The position numbers and the translations under genes are program-made. This document shows positions 1 to 6,209 of a stretch of 6,469 nt of DNA, piece after piece; the first letter of the stretch is position 1; every line of letters begins with the position of its first letter. Under the pieces are notes generated by a model. The model searched no databases. It was not told where the DNA came from and saw nothing but the letters and a program-made list of their open reading frames with translations. The stretch spans positions 1 through 6,469 of the forward strand of contig DASXTQ010000085.1 of assembly GCA_036505295.1 (NCBI GenBank), in the 5' to 3' direction. The DNA is from WS-7 sp036505295 (GTDB lineage Bacteria; Eisenbacteria; RBG-16-71-46; SZUA-252).

Positions 1-1329
1 GGGGGAGACCTGCGCGAGCGCCGTCTCCTGAAGGCCCGTGCGGTCCGAGCCGTAGCGGTACAGGGCGGGCGGATGCGTGTAGCTCTGGCTGCGCACCAGC
101 ACATCGTCTCCCGACGTGCGCATGGCAGTCCCCATGGTAGCGACCTCGGACATCGTGACAAGGCCGATCGCATGTCCCTTCAGCTCGTAGACCCGCATCT
201 GGGTTGGGCCCCCGACCATCTCGGTCACATACACCCTCGTCGCCGTGGGGGTGTAGCCCTCGATCGCGTTTTCGGTCTCGGGGATGATGACGGCCGCATG
301 ATGCAGGTCCGGGTACTCGAGCGGGAGACGGAGGATTTTCTTGCGCGGGGCGTCGTTGCGCGAGAGCAGATACAAGGCGTCGTCCATCCCGAACTTCATT
401 TCCACGATTCCGTCTTCGAAGCGCGTGACCTGGGTCCACGCCGCGGAGGCGCCGCGAAGCCAGTACGCGTGCTCCCCACCGTCTCCGTTGCTTACATCGG
501 CGAGCAGGTACCGCCCGTCGGGGCTCGTGCTCAGCTCGATCTCGGCGATCTTCGGGAATTCCTTTCCGAGGACGTAGGTGTCTTGGGCGATCGGCGTTCC
601 GAGCTTGTGGTAGTAGATCTGCTGGTAGAAGGGGAGCTCCTCCGCCGGGCGCTCGCCTTCATGAGGATAGCGCGTATAGTAGATTCCGCTGGCGTCGGCA
701 TTCCATGCCGCGCTGCCCCCCGCCGTGCCGCCGTTCACCCTGGGAATCGTATCGTCCAACCGCCGTCCGGTCGCGGTCTCATAGATCTGGAGGGTCCCGT
801 CCTCGGTGCCGTTCTTCGATAGAGACACCGCGGCATACTTCCCGTCGAGCGATGGGGCGTAAAAATCGATCGAGGTTCCTCCCGTTGAATCGATCGCGTT
901 GGGATCCACGATCGCCCGCTCCGTCTTCGTGTCCATCACGGAAGTCAGCGTGACCAGGAACGGCTGCTGCTTCGGGGGCTGGTCTTTCAGGAAGAAGTAG
1001 GTCCCGTTTCGATAGCTCCCGCCGTAATAATCGGGCGAGTCGGAATGCGTCAGCTCTACGACTCGCTTCAAGATCGCCTTTCGTTCCGGGTGGTGATCCA
1101 ACCAAGCCCGCGCGTAACCGTTTTGTGCCTTCGCCCATCTCACGACGCCCGGGTCGGTCACACGTTCCAGATTCTGATAGTCGTCCTCGACCCTCTCCCC
1201 CCAGTAGAAGTTGAACGTCGGGTGCTTCGGTGCCTTCGGTTGGGCTGGAAGCTTGGGATTCCCCGACGCCGGAGACTGCGGGGCGAGGACGAGCGCTACG
1301 AAGACTAGTACGGCGAGGCGACGGCACAT
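1..1329 (-). CDS. Exported prolyl oligopeptidase family (S9A) serine peptidase, N-terminal part
   Basis: An open frame of 443 codons runs from ATG at 1329 off the left edge without a stop. Residues 1-22 look like a signal peptide (MCRRLAVLVFVALVLAP, then a likely cut after PASG), so the protein is probably periplasmic or secreted. Residues 38-80 match the S9A N-terminal segment: VEDDYQNLE followed by W65, AQN (68-70) and YARAWLD (72-78). The usual form of the first motif is DPYRWLED, so this one is divergent. Residues about 108-443 are beta-propeller-like repeats, including YAPSLDGKYAAVSLSKNGTE (157-176) and the late SYTHPPALYRY (416-426). In this family the propeller gates an alpha/beta-hydrolase domain that cuts short peptides after proline or other residues. 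That domain, with the catalytic Ser-Asp-His, lies outside the window, so activity cannot be judged. The start is supported by GGAGG (1338-1342), 8 bases upstream. It is transcribed divergently from the nuclease-like gene. Family assignment is confident; substrate is unknown. Confidence 0.88.
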   Translation of the reverse strand, partial: MCRRLAVLVFVALVLAPQSPASGNPKLPAQPKAPKHPTFNFYWGERVEDDYQNLERVTDPGVVRWAKAQNGYARAWLDHHPERKAILKRVVELTHSDSPDYYGGSYRNGTYFFLKDQPPKQQPFLVTLTSVMDTKTERAIVDPNAIDSTGGTSIDFYAPSLDGKYAAVSLSKNGTEDGTLQIYETATGRRLDDTIPRVNGGTAGGSAAWNADASGIYYTRYPHEGERPAEELPFYQQIYYHKLGTPIAQDTYVLGKEFPKIAEIELSTSPDGRYLLADVSNGDGGEHAYWLRGASAAWTQVTRFEDGIVEMKFGMDDALYLLSRNDAPRKKILRLPLEYPDLHHAAVIIPETENAIEGYTPTATRVYVTEMVGGPTQMRVYELKGHAIGLVTMSEVATMGTAMRTSGDDVLVRSQSYTHPPALYRYGSDRTGLQETALAQVSP

Positions 1330-1374
1330 CGCTCCATCCTCCGGATCAAGGTGCGGTGGAATGCTCGAGGGTTC

Positions 1375-1400
1375 CCACGCGGCGACATCCGACCGCGTGG
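1375..1400. promoter_or_regulatory. Perfect 8-bp inverted repeat in divergent gap, candidate operator
   Basis: CCACGCGG (1375-1382) and CCGCGTGG (1393-1400) are exact reverse complements separated by 10 bases. They lie between the divergently transcribed peptidase and nuclease-like genes, next to an AT-rich patch (1401-1412). The symmetry and position fit a dimeric regulator site. A hairpin in the peptidase leader RNA is equally possible. No U-tract supports a terminator on the minus strand. Confidence 0.35.
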
Positions 1401-1416
1401 TTTGATATTACAACAG

Positions 1417-1444
1417 TCGCAAACAGATCGCGCCGCGCTATACT
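1417..1444 (+). promoter_or_regulatory. Weak candidate sigma-70-like promoter for the nuclease-like gene
   Basis: TATACT at 1439-1444 matches the -10 consensus in five of six bases and lies in an otherwise GC-rich gap. The only nearby -35-like element at useful spacing is TCGCAA (1417-1422, spacer 16), which matches in three of six positions. A start near 1451 would leave a leader of roughly 115 bases. The remainder of the gap, 1445-1566, shows no convincing feature. Confidence 0.2.
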
Positions 1445-1566
1445 CCCACAGGGCCGGCGCATCGGGTTCACTCGGCATCTCGCCTTGTTCGCCCGGGCCC
1501 GACCGCGCTCGGCCCTAACTCTTTGCGACATCTCGGGCTCTGGGGGCGTGAGGGTTCGCACGGTCC

Positions 1567-3093
1567 ATGGAACAGATCCCCCTCTGGGGCAGTACCACTC
1601 CAGCCTCCGCTCGCAACTCCATCCCGCTTCTCTCCAAGTCCCGCTTCATCGCGGGCCTCCAGTGCCACAAGCGGCTCTACTACGAGTGCTACCACCACGA
1701 CATGCGCGATCCCCTCGATCTGACCACGAAGGCGCTCTTCGGGACGGGGGCGCGCGTCGGGATCGTCGCGCGAGGGCTCTTCGGGGGAGGCGTGCGCATT
1801 CCCGGGGACACTCACCCTGACGAGGCGGCGCGAACCACCGCGGCCGCACTGGAGCAACCGGGCACCAAGGCGATTTACGAAGCCGCGTTCCATCACGGGA
1901 ACGTGCGCATCCGGGTGGACATTCTCGCCCCAGCCGGCGAAGGGTCCTGGGACTTGATCGAGGTCAAATCCAGTTCCGGATATAAGGAGGAATACCTCAA
2001 CGACGTCGGAATCCAGCTCTACGTGGTCGAAGGAGCCGGCGTGCCGGTCCGCCGTGCCTGCATCCTCCACGTGAACAATCAATATGTGTACGAAGGGGGT
2101 CCTTATGTCCTCGACCAGCTCTTCACCCTTCGGGACGTCACCGAGCAAGCCCGCGAGGTCAGGCCACTTCTGCTATCGCAGCTTGAAGCGATGCGTGCCC
2201 CGCTCTGGGGGAGCCATCTGCCGCCCATTCTCGTCGGGCCGCACTGCAAGCGGCCCTACATCTGTCCTTTCTACACCCGCTGCCACCTCGATGGCCCCGA
2301 GTATCCGCTCGAGCATCTTCCGCGCATGAGCCCGAAGCTGTTCCGCGCCCTCCGCGATGCCGACATCGAGGACATCCGTGACATTCCCGAGGATTTTCCT
2401 CTGCTGACCGATCTCCACCGGAGGATACGGGCGTGCGTGATCACGGGGAGCGTCCATTCCGATCCCGAGTTGAGGCGGGCGCTGGACGCGCTCAGCCCGC
2501 CGGTCCATTTCCTCGACTTCGAAACATGTAATCCCCCGCTTCCGCTCTTCGTCGGAACGAAGCCGTTCCAACAGGTTCCCTTCCAATGGTCCGATCATGT
2601 CCTTCGGCCCGACGGATCGCTCGAGCATCTCGAGTACCTCCACACGGAGCCGACCGACCCGCGCCGACATGTGGCCGCGTCGCTGATCAAGGCGCTCGGC
2701 GCGGAGGGACCCATTGTGGTCTACTCCGGGTTCGAAGAGAGGATCATCCGTTTGCTTGCGGAGGACGTGGACGAGTGCAGGGAGGACCTCCTCGCCATCG
2801 TGGAGTCCCGGATGGTGGATCTGCTCGAGCTGATCCGTTCGCATTACTATCACCCCAGCTTCAGGGGCTCCTTTTCAATCAAGGAAGTGCTGCCCGCCCT
2901 GATCGACGACCTCGACTACGAGGATCTCGAAATTCGGGAGGGAGGGCAGGCGGCGGTCGCGTTCGTCCAGATGATGGACGAAGACACGCCGGTGGACCGG
3001 CGGATGGAGTTGAGGCATGCGCTCCGCGCCTACTGTCGCCGCGACACCGAGGCCATGGTGCGGCTCTTCCACAAGCTCAGGGAGGATGAATGA
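1567..3093 (+). CDS. DUF2779-type protein: Fe-S PD-(D/E)XK nuclease domain fused to DEDDy-like exonuclease domain
   Basis: The 508-residue protein has two nuclease-like halves. The N-terminal half begins with LSKSRFIAGLQCHKRLYY (22-39), the opening motif of this family. It then shows D118 (VRIRVDIL), E132 and K134 (IEVK) and Q150, the order expected of a RecB/Cas4-type PD-(D/E)XK active site. C33 with C227, C233 and C239 could bind a 4Fe-4S cluster, as in Cas4 and AddB. The C-terminal half resembles DUF2779, an RNase H-fold region: D317 and E319 (HFLDFET), FE at 389-390, D418 (MVDLL), K439 in a SIKEVLPAL segment, and Y489/D493 (YxxxD). This is the layout of a DEDDy 3'-5' exonuclease. A cytoplasmic DNA- or RNA-processing role is inferred; the family's biological job is not established as far as I know. 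The start at 1567 is the only one close upstream of the first motif. Its ribosome site (GAGGG, 1550-1554) is rather distant. The stop overlaps the next start in ATGA, indicating translational coupling. Confidence 0.85.
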   Translation: MEQIPLWGSTTPASARNSIPLLSKSRFIAGLQCHKRLYYECYHHDMRDPLDLTTKALFGTGARVGIVARGLFGGGVRIPGDTHPDEAARTTAAALEQPGTKAIYEAAFHHGNVRIRVDILAPAGEGSWDLIEVKSSSGYKEEYLNDVGIQLYVVEGAGVPVRRACILHVNNQYVYEGGPYVLDQLFTLRDVTEQAREVRPLLLSQLEAMRAPLWGSHLPPILVGPHCKRPYICPFYTRCHLDGPEYPLEHLPRMSPKLFRALRDADIEDIRDIPEDFPLLTDLHRRIRACVITGSVHSDPELRRALDALSPPVHFLDFETCNPPLPLFVGTKPFQQVPFQWSDHVLRPDGSLEHLEYLHTEPTDPRRHVAASLIKALGAEGPIVVYSGFEERIIRLLAEDVDECREDLLAIVESRMVDLLELIRSHYYHPSFRGSFSIKEVLPALIDDLDYEDLEIREGGQAAVAFVQMMDEDTPVDRRMELRHALRAYCRRDTEAMVRLFHKLREDE

Positions 3094-3782
3094 TCAGAAT
3101 CGGTGGGGTTACGTACCGCGCGCGCACGACGATGCTCCTCGGTTTCATGGTGGCGTGCGCGCTCGGTGCGACCATCTCGTCCGCGGCCGCCAAGGAGAGG
3201 ACCGCGCCTCTGGGGAAAACCTACACGTGGAGCTTTCAGTCGGACACGCTCGGACAAAAGCCCGCCCACACCATGGCGTTCGGCGGGACGTGGCAGGTCT
3301 CGGAGGACTCGACGGGACTCGCCCCGTCGACCCGAGTCCTCAGCCAATCTGAGGACAGCGACGGGATCACCTATCATTACCTCACGTTCACGCGGCCGTT
3401 GCTGGAGGATCTCGACGCGTCGGTGCGGTTCCGGATCCGGTCGGGCGAGATTGATCCCTCGGCCGGCCTCCTATTCCAGATGGACCGGAAGGGTACAAGC
3501 GGGTACCTGGTACGGGTGAGCGCGAAAACCGGGGAGCTGGTGTTCCATTATCTCCTCTACGGGAAGCGGCGTGACGTCAAATTCGCCAAGATCGGCCCGC
3601 TCGAACCAGGCACGTGGCATACGATCGCGATCTCGAGACGAAAGTCGGTGACGCAGGCGTTCTTCGATGGAAACGAAGCGATGAGGGTTCGCGACGATCG
3701 ATTCTGGAAGGGAACCGTGGGCGTTTGGACGGAAGACGATACGCTGGTGGACTTCAGGGATCTGGTTGCCACGGCGCGCTGA
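3090..3782 (+). CDS. Exported LamG/DUF1080-like jelly-roll domain protein
   Basis: The protein has 230 residues. Residues 1-34 look like a signal peptide: basic residues to R12, a hydrophobic core TMLLGFMVACALGATIS (14-30) and an AAA-K cleavage site at 34/35. The mature part looks like one concanavalin-like jelly roll. WSFQSD (47-52), GTWQV (66-70), an AGLLFQM strand (125-131), GYLVRVSAKTGEL (138-150), GTWHTIAIS (174-182), FFDGNEAMRV (191-200) and GTVGVWTEDD (208-217) follow the strand pattern of LamG and DUF1080 (3-keto-disaccharide hydrolase/GH16-like) domains. These domains bind or cleave glycans, but no catalytic glutamate pair is evident, so binding or a structural role is more likely. 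There is no lipobox cysteine and no membrane anchor beyond the signal. The start is fixed by GGGAGG (3080-3085) and by the 4-base overlap with the preceding gene. The pairing of a secreted protein with a cytoplasmic nuclease-like protein is unusual. Confidence 0.75.
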   Translation: MIRIGGVTYRARTTMLLGFMVACALGATISSAAAKERTAPLGKTYTWSFQSDTLGQKPAHTMAFGGTWQVSEDSTGLAPSTRVLSQSEDSDGITYHYLTFTRPLLEDLDASVRFRIRSGEIDPSAGLLFQMDRKGTSGYLVRVSAKTGELVFHYLLYGKRRDVKFAKIGPLEPGTWHTIAISRRKSVTQAFFDGNEAMRVRDDRFWKGTVGVWTEDDTLVDFRDLVATAR

Positions 3783-3825
3783 TATCTGGAAACGGAACGC
3801 GCTGCTCGAGGCGCGGTCGGTAAGA

Positions 3826-3904
3826 GGGGCGCGCCGATACGGTCGTGTATGAATCGGGTGCCGGTGAGTACCGCAACTCACACCCGAACCGCCGTACGCG
3901 CCCC
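3826..3904. terminator. Long interrupted hairpin in convergent gap, candidate bidirectional terminator
   Basis: Three nested sets of complementary arms are visible. GGGGCGCG (3826-3833) pairs with CGCGCCCC (3897-3904). TACGG (3838-3842) pairs with CCGTA (3892-3896). Inside these, CGGGTG (3855-3860) and TGAGT (3865-3869) pair with ACTCA (3876-3880) and CACCCG (3881-3886) around a six-base loop, ACCGCA. The 5' arm carries bulges (3834-3837 and 3861-3864). It sits 44 bases after the jelly-roll gene and 117 bases beyond the dipeptidase stop. There is no U-tract on the plus strand and only a weak TCTT on the minus strand. It could instead be a structured RNA or a repeated palindromic element. A smaller hairpin (GGCCA 3934-3938, TGGCC 3943-3947) and an AT-rich stretch (3955-3964) fill the rest of the gap. 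Confidence 0.4.
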
Positions 3905-4020
3905 GCCTTCCATGACGAGGGCAAACAGGGTTAGGCCATCCTTGGCCGCTCCCCTATATATACTACAGATGCTGCGTCGAGGGTAACTGATTCGATCGTA
4001 ACGCGTGCGACCCCCGAAGA

Positions 4021-5415
4021 TTACCGTCTGGCCCCCGCTCCGACCCTGCTCGAGACCTCGTTCAAGTAGGCCGCCGCCGAGCGCGCCCCGCCCAAAAAAC
4101 AGCCGATTGGGAAGTGCTCATTGGGGGCGTGGAGGTTATCCCCAGGGAGCCCGAAGCCCATGAGAACGCACGGTGCGCCCGTGATCTGGACGAGCGGGGC
4201 AACGATTGGGATGGAGCCCCCCTGGCCGATCGCGATCGGGGGTTTTTCGAAACCAGCCTCGAGAGCGCGCAACCCGGCCTGGACGAAGGGGTTCGAGACC
4301 TCGGCCCGGAACGGGCGGCCGGCGCCGAAACTCCGGAACTCCACCGTCCCCATGTCGCCGACCAGCTCGCGCACGTACCGCTCGAAAAGCTGGCCGATCC
4401 GGCCCGGATCCTGATTGTGGACAAGGCGCATGCTGATTTTCGCGCGCACCCACGACCCGATCACGGTCTTGAAGCCCTCCCCGGTGTAGCCGCCAATCAC
4501 GCCATTGACCTGCAACGTCGGACGGATGGTGCCGGATTCGAGGGTGGAGAAGCCTTCCTCGTGGAACAAACGCTTCACGCCGATCGATTTCGCCTGGGCC
4601 GCGTCGTTCCAGGGCCTCGCCCCGATCGCCTTCCGATCTTCCGCGCTCACCTCCTGGACGTCGTCGTAGAACCCCGGGACGAGCACGCGGCCGGTCTTGA
4701 AGTCCTTCAGGTTTTGAATCACCCAGCGCAGGACGTCGACCGGCTCGTAGAGCATGCCGCCCCATTCCCCGGAGTGCTTGTCAACGGCTGGGCCCCGGAT
4801 CGTGATCTCGGCCGCCTGAATTCCGCGTATCGAGACCGTGATCGCGGGGTGATCGACGTCGGGGAAGCTCGAGTCCGATACCAGGAAGACGTCGCACCGC
4901 AACTTGTCCTTGTGCTTGGGCGCCACCTCGGCCATCGCCTCGCCATCGAACTCCTCGTCGCTCTCGATGATGAATTTCACGTTGACCGGAAGGCCGCCTC
5001 CTCCCTGGATGACGGACTCGACTCCGGCGATCTGGGCGTAATGCTGCCCCTTGTTGTCGTCCGCTCCGCGGGCCCAGATCGCTCCATCCTTGATCCGCGG
5101 CTCGAAGGGGGGGTTCTCCCACAGCTCGATCGGATCCACAGGCTGCACGTCGACGTGCCCGTAGATGAGAACCGTAGGAGCCGCGGGATCCACGATCCGC
5201 TCCGCGAAGAGGCCCGCGTGCGCGCGCGTGGGCCACACCTCGGTCTTGAATCCAAGCGATTCGAGCTTCTTCTTGTCGAACTCAAGCGCCGCTGCCACGT
5301 CTTTATCGTGGTCCTTGTGCGCGCTGATACTGGGAATCCGCAGAAATTGGATCAGCTCGTCCACATAGCGCTTCTCGTTCTTTCGGATGTAGTCGAATGC
5401 GGCGTTCAGATTCAT
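4021..5415 (-). CDS. M20 family metallo-dipeptidase (carnosinase/PepV-like)
   Basis: The 464-residue cytoplasmic protein has no signal peptide and is the usual length for M20 dipeptidases. The two-metal site is complete: H87 and D89 (GHVDVQP), bridging D120 (GADDNKG), catalytic E154 and metal-binding E155 (ESDEEFDG), D181 (VSDSS) and H429 (NLHAPNE). The lid/dimerisation domain (about 195-365) carries H214 in VDKHSGEWGG, which in carnosinase-type enzymes reaches across the dimer to the substrate. Enzymes of this type hydrolyse dipeptides using zinc or manganese; the exact substrate cannot be read from sequence. I chose ATG at 5415 because GAGGAG (5421-5426) lies 5 bases upstream and family homology begins at NAAFDYIRKNE. 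An upstream in-frame ATG at 5529 would add 38 residues with no family resemblance. The gene stands alone, convergent with the nuclease/jelly-roll pair and divergent from the sigma gene. Confidence 0.95.
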   Translation of the reverse strand: MNLNAAFDYIRKNEKRYVDELIQFLRIPSISAHKDHDKDVAAALEFDKKKLESLGFKTEVWPTRAHAGLFAERIVDPAAPTVLIYGHVDVQPVDPIELWENPPFEPRIKDGAIWARGADDNKGQHYAQIAGVESVIQGGGGLPVNVKFIIESDEEFDGEAMAEVAPKHKDKLRCDVFLVSDSSFPDVDHPAITVSIRGIQAAEITIRGPAVDKHSGEWGGMLYEPVDVLRWVIQNLKDFKTGRVLVPGFYDDVQEVSAEDRKAIGARPWNDAAQAKSIGVKRLFHEEGFSTLESGTIRPTLQVNGVIGGYTGEGFKTVIGSWVRAKISMRLVHNQDPGRIGQLFERYVRELVGDMGTVEFRSFGAGRPFRAEVSNPFVQAGLRALEAGFEKPPIAIGQGGSIPIVAPLVQITGAPCVLMGFGLPGDNLHAPNEHFPIGCFLGGARSAAAYLNEVSSRVGAGARR

Positions 5416-5470
5416 CGTGGCTCCTCTGGAGGACTCGACGCTTGGCTCGTTCTTGACGCGGGAATGCACC

Positions 5471-5499
5471 ATCCTATGTGCTTGTGGGGCAAAGTTCAA
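5471..5499 (-). promoter_or_regulatory. Candidate sigma-70 promoter for the M20 dipeptidase
   Basis: Read on the minus strand, TTGAAC (5499-5494) and TAGGAT (5476-5471) are separated by exactly 17 bases. Each matches four of six consensus positions. Transcription would start near 5464, giving a leader of about 50 bases before the dipeptidase ATG. The match is moderate, but the spacing and location are right. Confidence 0.4.
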
Positions 5500-5510
5500 T
5501 CGGGCGGGGA

Positions 5511-5538
5511 CGTAACTCTTCCGCGACAAGCAGTTACG
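5511..5538. promoter_or_regulatory. 7-bp inverted repeat between divergent promoters, candidate operator
   Basis: CGTAACT (5511-5517) and AGTTACG (5532-5538) are exact reverse complements. Their starts are 21 bases apart, close to two helical turns, as for a dimeric DNA-binding protein. The site lies just upstream of the dipeptidase promoter candidate and 32 bases upstream of the ECF-type -35 candidate, so it could serve either gene. The cognate regulator is unknown. Confidence 0.35.
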
Positions 5539-5570
5539 GTGGAATGACGCCGCGCTCCGTCCTTTTGTTT

Positions 5571-5599
5571 GGAATACACCCCGCCTGACCCGCGTAGTA
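5571..5599 (+). promoter_or_regulatory. Candidate ECF-type autoregulatory promoter for the sigma gene
   Basis: GGAATA (5571-5576) resembles the GGAA-type -35 element used by many ECF sigma factors. It is followed after 17 bases by GTAGTA (5594-5599) as a possible -10. ECF genes are often transcribed by their own product, which would explain the position. The predicted start, near 5606, leaves only about seven bases before the ATG at 5613. Assignment rests on one site and general ECF knowledge. Confidence 0.4.
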
Positions 5600-5612
5600 A
5601 AGTGCGCGTCCT

Positions 5613-6209
5613 ATGGGTTCCACGAAACCCGACCGCACAGCGGTTCCGGACGCTGAGGTTGTCCAGCTCGTGCTGGCCGGCGAAATCGATGCCTTCGACG
5701 AGCTCGTCCGCCGCACGCGGCGCCCCGCCTATCGACTGGCGCGTAGGATCACGCGCAACCACGAGGACGCGGACGACGTGGTCCAGGACAGCTACGTCAA
5801 AGCCTACCGGGCGCTCCCACGCTTCGACCTGAGCCGCACGTTCGGGCCCTGGTTCCTCACGATCGTCGCGCGGACGGCGCTGAGCTGGATCCGCCAGGGC
5901 GCCCGCCGGGCCACGGTGCCGCTTGACGAGCCCGGGGCGGAGGGGATAACGCTCGCCGACCGGTTGCCCGACGTTACACTGGACCCGGCCGGTCAGCAGA
6001 GCCTGCTCGACGTCGAGCGCGCGCTGGAGCGGCTCTCCGAGGAGCATCGATCGATTCTCGCGCTACGCGTGGAGGGGGATCTCCCGTACGCCGAGATCGC
6101 GAGCGCGTTGGATATCCCCGTAGGCACCGTCATGTCCCGCCTGGCGCGCGCGCGCGAGGCCTTGCTCCAGGAAGTGGAGAAGCTCAGAGCCTCAAGGTTC
6201 CAGCGATGA
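5613..6209 (+). CDS. ECF-subfamily RNA polymerase sigma factor
   Basis: The 198-residue protein has only the two domains typical of extracytoplasmic-function sigma factors. Region 2 (about 15-98) includes DAFDELVRRTRRPAYRLARR (26-45) and the helix EDADDVVQDSYVKAYRAL (51-68), which binds core polymerase and the -10 element. It continues with WFLTIVARTALSWIRQ (80-95), the region 2.3/2.4 pattern. A linker rich in D, P and G (about 99-128) leads to region 4 (about 130-192). There RALERLSEEHRSILALR (136-152) precedes a helix-turn-helix, YAEIASALDIPVGTVMSRLA (159-178), that reads the -35 element. No C-terminal extension is present. The ATG at 5613 gives the whole domain, but no clear Shine-Dalgarno sequence precedes it. 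Its stop overlaps the anti-sigma start by 4 bases, so partner levels are probably matched by coupled translation. The inducing signal and the regulon cannot be seen here. Confidence 0.95.
   Translation: MGSTKPDRTAVPDAEVVQLVLAGEIDAFDELVRRTRRPAYRLARRITRNHEDADDVVQDSYVKAYRALPRFDLSRTFGPWFLTIVARTALSWIRQGARRATVPLDEPGAEGITLADRLPDVTLDPAGQQSLLDVERALERLSEEHRSILALRVEGDLPYAEIASALDIPVGTVMSRLARAREALLQEVEKLRASRFQR

Noticed and set aside
73..822. 249-codon plus-strand frame over the left-edge peptidase gene
   Set aside because: It is antisense to a clear signal-peptide plus S9A propeller protein and has arginine-rich, domain-free composition.
1495..1514. GC-rich imperfect hairpin GGGCCCGA...TCGGCCC
   Set aside because: Short, with a bulge and no U-tract; expected by chance in sequence of this composition.
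1468..2148. 226-codon minus-strand frame, and a similar one at 2173-2853
   Set aside because: Both lie opposite the conserved PD-(D/E)XK/DEDDy gene and show no family motifs.
3855..3886. Possible group II intron domain V
   Set aside because: The length and bulged stem are superficially similar, but the catalytic AGC/GTT pairing and GNRA-type loop are absent and there is no reverse transcriptase nearby.
3930..3936. GTTAGGC, matching the integron attC core GTTRRRY
   Set aside because: No partner RYYYAAC is found upstream at attC spacing, and there is no integrase or cassette structure.
3955..3964. TATATATACT as a promoter in the convergent gap
   Set aside because: No -35 element at suitable spacing on either strand, and no gene or clear RNA follows.
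5416..5529. Upstream in-frame start that would extend the dipeptidase by 38 residues
   Set aside because: The extension has no M20 similarity, covers the promoter candidate, and the ATG at 5415 has a good GAGGAG site.
4114..5547. 477-codon open frame on the plus strand opposite the dipeptidase gene
   Set aside because: It lies antisense to a gene with a complete M20 metal site, shows no recognisable domain, and is explained by high-GC codon bias keeping the opposite frame open.
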